The notes beneath the pieces were generated by a model that did no database searches, was not told the origin of the DNA, and saw only the letters and a list, made by a program, of their open reading frames with translations. Below are positions 44,722-54,170 of a stretch of 64,000 nucleotides of DNA, one piece after another. How positions within the stretch are numbered: position 1 is the first letter of the stretch; each line of letters begins with the position of its first letter. The DNA lies in assembly GCA_000697665.1 (NCBI GenBank), contig KL197723.1, forward strand, positions 586,203-650,202, written 5' to 3'. Origin of the DNA: Jaapia argillacea MUCL 33604. Its lineage: Eukaryota; Basidiomycota; Agaricomycetes; Jaapiales; Jaapiaceae. The translations under genes were made by a program, and so were the position numbers.

Positions 44722-46514
44722 ATGTTTGACTCGTTTCCAATCGAACTTCTCACAGCAGTGCTCAGTGGGATAGATTTTCGCAGCCTGCTCGTCTGTCGAC
44801 AGGTCAGTGTTTGAATCTGCCTGCTGCCGGTCCGTCATGTTCAAGTCAATCTTTTCACTAGCTATCCCATCGATTCAGAGCAATCATAGATGCTACTCCG
44901 AGTTTACAATACACGATAGAGCTCGCCATTGCCGGTATGGTCGATAACCCGAAGAGATCGATGCCTATCGAGGAACGGAGGCGTCGGCTCATGGTCTATC
45001 AAGAAAACTGGGCCAATACAAGCTGGAAAAGAGAAGAAATTCTGCCAGGGCTCGAAAAAGATTTATGGGAACTGAACGGTGACGTGATGTTCGTGATGGG
45101 ACACCCAGATACGCTTTCTCTGCATCAACTGCCTGGAATCTCGTGTGGTCTACAAGGTAGCGTTTGGACCATTGAAGGGGTTGGGCCCGAGGTTCTTGAC
45201 TTCAAAATCGATGCATCGCAAGACTTGCTTGTGGGCCTGGAAATCCTCCATCACCAGTCGGCGTAAGAGCTACTCCTCTCTTTCAACGGGCTCCTTCTAA
45301 AGAGCGTCACAGGGATGCTGAAGAGGCAAGACTCTTCGATGGATGCTATTGTCGCATTCATACGCGATCGTTATCTACAGGAGCACCCCACCCCAAAGGA
45401 CTTGCTGTCGGACATTTTCTCGATGGTCCCTTGATGTGTACCCACGACGATATGTGGTTTGACATTCATATCTCGGGTGATCTACTTGCATTTGGTTATT
45501 GCGATAATCTTGAACTATCTGTGTGGAAGTGGAAGCTCGGAGCCTTCGTCACGGTAGCTATCTCGATTCTTCAAACTACCCCCTGTTTTCTAAGCCTTCC
45601 GCCAGTACTTGGAGCCTCAAGTAAATACCAAGATTGACACCTTCACGTTTCTGGGTGACGACGCTCTCCTCCTTGCATCGGTCTCCGGCGATCGGGCTGG
45701 CCTCCAAGTCTGTTCGCTTAGTGGCCCTCGTGGGAACAAGATCCTAGTCAACCCTCATTATCTCTATCCCCCCTTATCAGACGGCGCGTATGCCAGCCTC
45801 GAAATCAAATATGATTCTTCAGGCTCCCCATCTCCCACCTACCCCAACGAATCCCAAGCTCCCTTCTACAGCTCCCCTGAATCGCGAATCTTGGCAGTAG
45901 GCGTCCAATTGACCAACAATGGGGAGGAAGTACATTGGTTCCATGTCATCCCCGTCTCCGTGTTTCTCCATGCTGCCCGACACCCTCAATCCATCGAAGA
46001 CCAGAATGGTTTCGTAGCATGGGACGATTGGGGGCCGGAAAAAACTTGCCTCGTCACCGGCCAGCCGCCATTTCTGTTCGGTTCATCCGTATCAGGAACT
46101 CGTCTTGTTACCTTGGTTCCGGTGCACAACGATGTGGGACAACTCCAACCCGCCATCGAAGTTAGCGTGTACGACTTCAACTCCTTCGCAATTCGACGTG
46201 ATCGCACGAATGGACGGGGGAGTGACATCTTCGAGACAAATGCCGTCTTCCTCAAGTCACCCGAACCTCAGTCAGATGGTGACGACCAGCTCGGGTACCG
46301 CAAAATCATCACCAGGCTTCCCTTTCACAAGAAGACTGTGCCACTACCTTCACGATTGATGGCACCCCATTCGTTCAAGCATGTTATGATCACCACAGAC
46401 AACTTAATCTTTGTAGATGTATGTGCACTTTTTTCACTCCTTTCAGGCAAAGCCTGACCTAAATTCAAGGATGAGGATGAGGACAATGTAGTCCTAGCCA
46501 TCCTATCATTTTAA
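44722..46514 (+). CDS. F-box protein (member 6)
   Basis: Starts MFDSFPIELLTAVLSGIDFR (F-box). Exon 2: ATPSLQYTIELAIAGMVDNP, KRSMPIEERRRRLMVYQENW, LHQLPGISCGLQG, VLDFKIDASQDLLVGLEIL. Exon 3: CRIHTRSLSTGAPHP and VWKWKLGAF. Exon 4: TFTFLGDDALLLASVSGDRA, APFYSSPESRILAVGVQL, WFHVIPVSVFLHAA, IEVSVYDFNSFAIRRD, MITTDNLIFVD. The final exon begins DEDEDN and ends LAILSF before a TAA at 46512-46514. Frames read through. It is the likely parent of the truncated copy at 41406. Confidence 0.85.
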
Positions 46515-46898
46515 TATTTTGGAGACCTCAAATTCAAAACATGTTATGGCCGTCATCTGCACCGGCGCCCATATCACCCTCCGCCAACCTGACTGGGGAG
46601 AGCGAATTCTGAAGTACAACCACGCTTAGATCCAATAACGCAGGCAAGACGTAACGCGAACAAGCACGAAGGGGCAAGGAATGAACTTCGGGGCCTGTGA
46701 AGGGCTAGCCTGCATCGTTGGAGTGACGATTATCTCACCCAGGCGATGGCCTTCGTCAGCTCTCTTTGGACCACGGCAAAAAATCCTCCACCTCCATTCC
46801 AGTATCCATAGTTTCATATAAGAATTACATAAAGAATCCCAGAAATAAGAATTTAACAAAGGCAATACTCGCGCGACGACTCTGAGAGCTCTGATCGA
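46515..46898. other. Spacer between convergent F-box member 6 and Arf-like gene
   Basis: About 380 bp shared as 3' flank by two convergent genes. Nothing recognised. Confidence 0.4.
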
Positions 46899-48269
46899 TT
46901 ATCTCCGAATCGTATCACGAACAAGAAGACTGGGTAAAGGCTGTTTATCGGGCAACACCATCTCTTCCTTCGCCTTTGGAGACATCATGACATCCTTCGA
47001 GTAATAGTCGGTCCACAGGTTGCTGTCCACCACATACGGATTGATAAGCAGGAAGCGGAAAAAGTCGTCGGTGGAGGGAGTAGAGGGAGGGACGGCGCCT
47101 GGGGTATCCACCAATGTCGAAGCATCTGACATGCTTGTGAGGGTGGTGGAAGAATCACTATTAGGAGGAGGTTGGTGAGATGAAGTTGCAGCGCTACTCC
47201 GGATTCCGAAATGGACGAGTTGGATCCAGAAATATGTCATGGTGACATGGAATGCTCGACTTGTTGTCTGTTTGCTGTTGGCGATGTAATGCTGGAGACC
47301 GTCGAAGATCATATTTTTTCCTGCGTACGTGGCTTAGGAAGGGGCCTCGTAGAATATCGAGAGAGGCGTACCTTTCTGGCGACCATAAGTCGTAAGTATC
47401 ACATACGCAAGTCGAATATGCGTGTAATGATCCCAAGCGGGGAGGTTCAGTTCCCTGAATTGTTGCAAAAAGACTTCCGGGGAGGAATCGCTTTCAGCAC
47501 GAATCAAGAAATCTTCAAGACGCCTGGCGAGCTTGTTCGTAGAGCCCGAATAGGTCGTCATCTCCTTGACATTCTGTTCCTGGGTCTCCGTGGAGGTCTC
47601 TTCTGAGGAGTGCTGCCCGAGGAGCTCTGCGGCTTGAATTTGGCTGTAAAGCCAAGCGAGGACAACGGGGACGCCACTCTCTTTATATGGACGACGACAG
47701 GTTGTGGGGAATATGGCGAATGGATGGGTTTTACAATGAGGCCAAAACATGCGGCGGAGCTCGTCTAAAGGGATGGGGTTTGTTAGGTCTGACTTGTGTG
47801 CCAAGCTGTATATGGCGTTAGCTGTTTGCTCTGGAGATTGGGCCGGGAAGGAAATGAGTTTGACTCACAGTACAACAGGCATCTCAGATCTTTGAGACCT
47901 CTGAAGAAAATCCATGATATGCTCGAATTCCTCCACACTCTCACTCAGCCGTGTTTTGTCAGAGGAGTCAACCACCCAAATAACTGCCGCTGAAGTGGGC
48001 AAATAAAATCTGGCTAATTGTCCGGCAAAGCGAGGTCCACCACACCCTCCACCGATATCGAATCCTGTAATGGAGACGTTTCCTTTCGCGAAATGGAGAG
48101 GGAGGCTCTCGATGTTCATTCCCATGGTGGGGTATGGGGTGATGACATCGGCTTCAGATTGGATATAATAGAGAAGGGTCGTTTTGCCAGTGAAATCGAG
48201 ACCGAGGAAGGGGACTCTGTAAGAAGTGGACGGCCAGAGACGTTGGGCCAAAGTTTGGAAGGTGAGCAT
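46899..48269 (-). CDS. Arf-like GTPase with long C-terminal extension
   Basis: The N-terminal half is an Arf-family G domain: FLGLDFTGKTTLLYYI (P-loop), YPTMGMNIESL (switch I), FDIGGGCGGPRF (in place of the usual DVGGQ, the Gln being replaced), VVDSSDKTRL and LLAHKSD (NKxD position with His for Asn). It starts MLTFQTLAQRL and lacks Gly2, so no N-myristoylation is expected. After the G domain about 230 residues follow, including DHYTHIRLAYVILTTYGRQK, FDGLQHYIANS, VTMTYFWIQLVHFGIR and FFRFLLINPYVVDSNLWTD. The Ser/Thr-rich linker lies between. Altered switch II and NKxD residues suggest changed nucleotide handling. The Arf relationship is certain; the role is not. Confidence 0.82.
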
Positions 48270-48796
48270 GGCTGCTAAAGATGAAGGGGTGTCGGCTTCA
48301 ATAGAGTCTTGGTCGACGACTGGACTCTTTATACATATATGATCTGCTGATGGTCAACTGTCAGTGGAATATAGCCACGTCATGGAGGCGAACTTGAGAC
48401 GTGTAGACAAGTCAAACCGCAGCTGTTGTATCTGTAGCCAGCGGGACAGCCTCGACGATAGCTGTGAGTCCGAGGGCGGGGAGTGACTTGGCTCCCGGAA
48501 GGTCGGTTGTATTTGGTCGAGATGTTAGGGCATCGTCGTCAACCCGATACGAGACGCTAATGACAACACTTATTCGCGAGGTAATAGGCAGGAGCAGGGA
48601 GGTCAGTGGACCTCCAGACGGCCCATAGTAGCGCACTGCTGATTTCAAGCGAGCCACGAAACCGACTCAAAATTCTGAAGGCCATACATTGCGAGTGTCC
48701 TGAATAGATGAGGAAGAAAGTCAAATCGTACACTAGTACACGGCTGTGTAGGGAAAACCACGGCGTGAACAGCTTCAGCAGCCCGAGAACACAACA
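48270..48796. other. Spacer / promoter of the Arf-like gene
   Basis: About 530 bp with an open minus-strand frame (48412-48657) that has no family features; I leave it uncalled. Confidence 0.35.
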
Positions 48797-50492
48797 TCAC
48801 ATCATCAGAACAGTAACATGACCATCACTAGATCCCAAAGCCACGACGCCCAATTCCTCCGCATAATCCATCGAAACCCAATTCCCACCCGACTCATTCA
48901 CCCAAATCGTCCTCGCAACTTCCTTCGACTCCGAGAGATCCAACGGTCCAGGAAAGACCGTCCCCACAAGTAATTCTTCGTTATTCGAGTCTCCAGGCGA
49001 TTGAACTTCCGAAGAATGAACGTCAAAGTAGGTTAGGCCGCGACGACTTGATTCTCGTGGTTGGACCCAGAGTGCGGTGCCGCATCTTCCGAGACCGATC
49101 TCTGAGCAGCTAAGGAGAGATCTTAGGCCTCGGACGGAGGGGACTTGTGATCGGAGAGTTGGGGGGAAGGAATAGGAAGGAGAGGGTGGAAGAGCGGAGA
49201 GAGTGGGTTGTATATGACTTGGAGGTTGGGCTGAACTGGGATCGAGTTCGTGAAGGTTGAGTGTGTGAGTGTTGGGTGATAATGACCACGGATCTGTGCG
49301 TTCACCACGGAGCAGGAAGGCTAGGGTTCCGTGGGACGACGATTTGGCCCGGGAATAGGCCTTTTCCGTGACTGCTACTCCGTCCATCCAACCGAAAGAG
49401 TGCGACGAGGAAGATTGGTATGTGAAAAGCTCCTCGCCAGGGAGAGACATCACAGGTTCGGGGAATATGTTCACCGAGTGAGCGCGAACGACAACAATGC
49501 ATTTACGGGCGAAGACGACTCGGAGACATTTGTTGTACTGGAAATCTCAGTGTTAGTTTGACACTATGGAGATAATGTGAACTAGACTCGCCTGCCGACC
49601 AATGTCGCTTTGGCTTCGACAGTCAAGTAAGGCTGCTTCTGCAGCCGTTTTCCAGTTAACGATTCTTGTTTCGTGTTCAGAGTCGCTCAGAGCAATCAAC
49701 TCCCCATGAAACGCCATGGGTTTCAGACGAGTTGGGATGGTTGAAACCGTTGTGAATGATGCTGAGTCTTGAGCACGTTGCACGGACAGTATTGACACTT
49801 CCATCTTCCTGGAAGGATATTCGTCAGATGACCAAAGGATAGAATGGATAGACTGTACTCCTTTATGAGAACTGATATGGCAATTGTTGCAGGTGACTTT
49901 GGATCTGAATTCACGACAAACCCATTGAAGATGGCTCCCTTCAAACTCCATTCTGCCATCTTCTTCGCGTATGCTAGTCCAAGGTACCAACATGACAGAA
50001 CGGACCAGATGCCTTTGGAGATGGCGAACATCCATTGACCATCAGAGCCGGGCAAGAACTTGATGTCCGTTATTGGGTTACTGGCGTTCGCTTTAAACAC
50101 CAGATGTGCACGCGGAGCGGGAGAAGGAGATAGCCAGTTCTCGCCCAGCTGGATTGCACGTCTAGTTCTCTTTTCCAGTTCAGGAGTGGCCAGGGAATCG
50201 ACATTTTGAGTGACGAAGGGAAATCCTCCATTCAATATGTAAGTCGTGTAGACGTTGTGCCATACGATGCGTAGTTGGGAGATGACCATCATCCGTCTGC
50301 ATGTCTTTGGCAAGATGAACATGCAAAGTCCATGACGCTACGGCTAAGATGGGAAATGACGCCCACCTGTCTGAGGACGACGATGTCTGAAACCACGAGA
50401 AAGCCAAAGAAATAGATCAGTGTGTCGTCGTCGAGATTCTCCAAGTAGCTTCCCACAGCTGTTCTGTTCTCTGTTCGAAGACTCTCTGACAT
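48797..50492 (-). CDS. F-box-like protein with propeller-type C-terminus
   Basis: Starts MSESLRTENRTAVGSYLENL with a F-box-like helix set (DDDTLIYFFGFLVVSDIVVL). Exon 2 reads CRRMMVISQLRIVWHNVYTT and has LGENWLSPSPAPRAHLVFKA and SNPITDIKFLPGSDGQWMF. Later exons hold RIVNWKTAAEAALLDCR and FFTYQSS-like strands, and the C-terminus ends VVALGSSDGHVTVLMM. The repeated 'hydrophobic-strand then WNW/W-like' pattern suggests a beta-propeller as in other mushroom F-box proteins, but it lacks the TPRLQYKIELA block and the terminal mini-exon of the main family here. It is a related but separate subfamily. It is divergent from QCR6 with 216 bp between the start codons. Confidence 0.7.
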
Positions 50493-50708
50493 CTCTGCTG
50501 CGATAATTCTGGGTGAGATAGAAATAGAACTTGAAGGCAGTTGGGAATATTGACGAGCGTCTGATCAGTAAGTGCAGGCTGCTGCGGCCTCGTTGCCATT
50601 TCCAGACTGTGTCTGAGTCTGAATATTTACCCACGATCGTGAACTTGTGTATTCCGGGCACCTCCGTCTGCAGAAAAACCAAATTATCGCACTTGAGCTG
50701 GAGATTCA

Positions 50709-51342
50709 ATGAGCGTCACATCGTTCCTGTCGTCTTTCTTTTCTCCTCTGAACGCGGACGCTCCGGAGAGCAAGGAGGAGGAGGAGAAGCCAGAGGAGAC
50801 GAGCGAAGAGGCCGAGCCCGAGGCAGAGGCAGAGGAAGAAGAAGAGGAGCCTGAGGATGTCAGTTCAGTCTTCTACTTCTTGCTTTCGCGTCTGACTTGT
50901 TTGCAGGCTGCCCCCGCTATCCGGGAGGAATGTGAGGCGACAACCAAATGCGCACCTTTGGTGAAACACTTCCAACATTGCCAGGAGAAGGTCCATGCCG
51001 GTGAAGGTTTCAAGCATGAGGATTGTGTTGAGGAACTGTGAGTATCGCGTCTACCTCCTGACCTTGTCATTTTCTGACGATATTTCTCCACCAGCTGTAC
51101 GTGTCCTTTCTTTTCCCCGTTACTTTGAACTAGTGCTCAAAACTGGCTCGCCCTTTTGTTCTTCAGTCCAGTAAGTCCCATATGCCCGAATTTTTGCTCG
51201 CATTGGTACTGAATCACGCTTCTTGATCACAGTATGATGCACTGCGTGGATGTACGTAGTTTGACTGCTTACTAGTGACGATATCTCAATGACTCCTCAA
51301 CAGGCTTGCGCCGCACCCACTCTCTTCTCCAAGCTCAAGTAG
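50709..51342 (+). CDS. QCR6: Cytochrome bc1 complex hinge protein, subunit 6
   Basis: Subunit of mitochondrial respiratory complex III that helps cytochrome c1 meet cytochrome c. The first exon (50709-50858) gives an acidic N-terminus rich in Glu. Exon 50907-51037 has CEATTKCAPLVKHFQHCQEK and KHEDCVEE. To reach the conserved end LFHMMHCVDACAAP and LFSKLK, two microexons must be joined: 51095-51096 (2 nt, CT) and 51167-51170 (4 nt, TCCA), then 51233-51251 (19 nt) and 51304-51342. These six exons total 345 nt, 114 codons plus stop. All introns are GT-AG and 48-70 nt long. The CxxxC/HCVD cysteines of the hinge family are kept. The frame fails without the 2-nt exon. Confidence 0.9.
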
Positions 51343-51774
51343 GGAGTCATCAACACCCGACATACCCTAGGTTAGTCTCGTCCTTCTTGCGTCCATCACC
51401 GCTCAAACTGATTCCACGTGTCAGGTGTTTCAAAAGTCCTAATAGCATATCTAGAGTGTTTCGGAATGACATCGTCTTTTCCTTGCCTGCCCGTCGCTCG
51501 GTGCAATGATTTCTGGGTCGCCGTTGATACACAACTTCTTTACTCCTGACGTTAAATAACGAGTGGGATGGTCTAACACTGCGACACATCTAAACAGTAC
51601 AAGTATACTCTTGCAACACCGCTCCATCCAACGGAAAACAGCATGTACAAAATCAAAGCGTGAAGGGATAGCAACCGGGAGAACAGTGAACCGCAGCAAC
51701 AACAACGCCAGCTCGCCACGAAATATACGACGTGTCCATCCACAAACCCCAGACCAACGCAGTGCACCTGGCAC
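51343..51774. other. Shared 3' flank of QCR6 and the TPR-F-box gene
   Basis: 430 bp between convergent genes. Short open frames exist but none shows a family signal. Confidence 0.4.
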
Positions 51775-53966
51775 CTAGAACGCGCATATATCAGGCCAGA
51801 GAGCGTCTTCACACCCCAACCACTCCAACATCTCAGGCGCGTTGTACTTTGCTCTCCGCCGTGGCCATTCCTCCATATCCTTGAAGGTACCATCCGGTTT
51901 CCGAACCACCGTCCAGTATCCATCCCCAACACGTACGATGCGAACCATTGGGAATCCTCGGTCGACTAGGTCTATCACGTCGCTGACGGCGAATTTTGGG
52001 AATCCGATGAGGCGGAGGGCGGGTGGTACGCCTGGTTTCATTTGCTGGATATCCGATTTCAGATTAGGTGTTCAAACGTTTCGAGCCGAGATAAACTTAC
52101 TGAGAGGAAGGACGGAAGTTCGGAAGGTTCTGGGAACTCTCCTTCGAGGAAGAGGGACGTGACACCTCGAGGTATCAGCCAAGTAGCCAAACCCGGAGCG
52201 ACATCTTTCGGAAGTGTGATGTGTATACTCTTCAAATTGATCAAGGAAGGTAGGACACCCCATACGGCCGCGTCGTAACCCAAGCGTTGTCGTGATGCAA
52301 CCACAGGAACGGTAAGGTGCAACGTGACCAAATGTTTCCGATCCCGCAAGAATTCGGATACAGCAGGGAACAAATCTGGATCAGTCGCAAGTCGACCCAC
52401 ACTTGTGATGTGTAGAGCGAATCGTTTCAGGTAAGGAACCGAGGTCCTCTGAGACCTAAATTGCGACGATGGACTACAATTGAGTGAACATGAGAGTCGG
52501 AGTGATTCGAGTTGGTGGCCGTTTGCTAGGATTTCGGCGAATACTTGACGGTCTGCTGGGAAATGGCCTGCGAAATCGAGTTGGGTGAGGTGTCGGATTG
52601 CTAGGGAGTCGGTGGAGAGGATGCATTGGGAACCACATAAGGAGAGTTCGCGGATGGAACCGTGGTGACGGGAGACGAAGCTGAAAGCTTGGGAGGCGTT
52701 GTCGCCTAATCCGTGAATGGATAACCGTTTGATGGTCTTGATGGGTGGGATGACGAGGCCTTGGGCGCCATTCGTTGGACTAGTGGTAGAACTAAGAAAT
52801 CAACCATCAGAAGGTTGAGAAGAAGAGTGGGGACGTACTTTAGTGATAGACCGCGGAGGCGTGGCTTAGCCGTTTCCATCACCCTGAGAACGGAAGCTAG
52901 CCCTTCGCGGGTCATGGTACAGTGGAAGTTGATGAGGTTCACCATCTTCGGTAGGGCATTGGCCAGCATGCCTAGAGGTAGGCTTCACATCGAGTCGGGT
53001 ATGGCGGAAAATAGGGCTCACCTGTCTGGAACGCCATTGACTGGCTTTGTGCCGTGAGGGGCGCGAAGATACGTAATGTCTTGATCAAGCTGGCAAAACT
53101 TGGGTCGGTGATAACGCGCGTCAAGATGTCGGCACTTCGCTGGGCATGCCACTTGTCCAGGACGGGATCGGGTCGGGGAGACCACTCATCCTCCTCTGCC
53201 CACACAACGAAATGTAAATCGATCTTTTGGAATAATAGCTGGCTTGCAACTCGGGAGAGTATGTGGGGAACCAATAGACACGTCTTGAGATCGTGTCTAG
53301 GGAGGAAAGTTGCGATTTGGCGCCATATTTCGATCGAGAACATCGGACAGCCTCCTGGCTGCTTGAACAACTGAAGGTGTCGATCAGAGATGATGAGGGT
53401 CATGGAGAGGTCCTTACCTTCTCTGTAGTTACGACACGTCTACTTATGAGGGAACTAGCTTCAGGATGATCAGGTTCAAATCTCAAAATCGCCTCAAGGT
53501 CTGCGGAGGCGCGGTCCACGATAAATTACCTCAACGGAGAAATGCTTCTTGAAGACCGACCTTCATGTGCTCCCACTCTTCGCCCAGCAGCCAGCCTCGC
53601 CTTTGCTCGAGTCAGGCGAGCCTTGCTGGCGTTGGCCGGCGAAAGATCCGTAATTTGTAGTATGGATTGCACCGCGTTCTCGATTGTGGTTCTAGAGCTG
53701 ATGTATCTTTGTCAGAAGGCGAATACAACGCAGAAGGAGGGGGGAAAAGTGAACCTTTCAGATTTCAGATGCTGCATTGCGTAGAGGAGGACATCAGCCT
53801 TCTGGTCGTCGGAGAGGCCGACAGTGACGTCTCGGATGCTTGCATCTAAGATCTTTGGATTAAAGACCGCCATGCTGGGCTGCCTCGACGTTGAGGCGTC
53901 GGAGACGGCAAATTTCTGAACAGGATATGAATGGGAGTGTAGGATGTTCATGAGAGTGGATTTCAT
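51775..53966 (-). CDS. TPR-F-box-LRR protein (Pof3-like plan)
   Basis: I read this as one gene. The N-terminus starts MKSTLMNILHSHS and leads to a TPR-like helical pair (NASKARLTRAKARLAAGRR; HEDLEAILRFEPDHPEAS). A 47-nt intron (53371-53417, gtaagg...cttcag) joins it in frame to the F-box MFSIEIWRQIATFLPRHDLK. Many leucine-rich repeat-like strands follow (LINFHCTMTREGLASVLRV, LVTLHLTVPV, LKSIHITLP) and the end is GCEDALWPDICAF. TPR then F-box then LRR is the plan of yeast Dia2 and fission yeast Pof3, SCF receptors linked to replication and genome stability; that link is inference from architecture. The alternative is a separate F-box gene starting at the ATG at 53403, but that ATG lies in the intron. 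Confidence 0.7.
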
Positions 53967-54170
53967 TGGAGCATGGCGACGACGTCAAAACTAAAGGGCG
54001 CTATATACTCTGGCCCGACTTTCGCCACCTTCAACCACCGAAAATTGCAATCGACGCACAAGCCTGGATCGACGCGGCCGCTTCCCATGCCCAAAAGCCG
54101 TGTGAGCCATCCAACCTAATCTTGCCTTCGCTACGCAAGCCCTTTCTATCCTACCATTGGTACTACCATC
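53967..54170. promoter_or_regulatory. Divergent promoter between TPR-F-box gene and DIS3
   Basis: The start codons of two divergent genes lie 204 bp apart (53966 on minus, 54171 on plus), so one short region must serve both. No TATA box is obvious. An upstream ATG at 53973 opens a short frame and could be an upstream ORF of DIS3. Confidence 0.5.

Noticed and set aside
48412-48657. Minus-strand frame of about 80 codons
   Set aside because: No motif, no introns and no recognisable relatives; it lies in the promoter region of the Arf-like gene.
53403-53403. ATG as the start of a stand-alone F-box gene
   Set aside because: It lies within a well-formed 47-nt intron that joins TPR exons to the F-box exon in frame.
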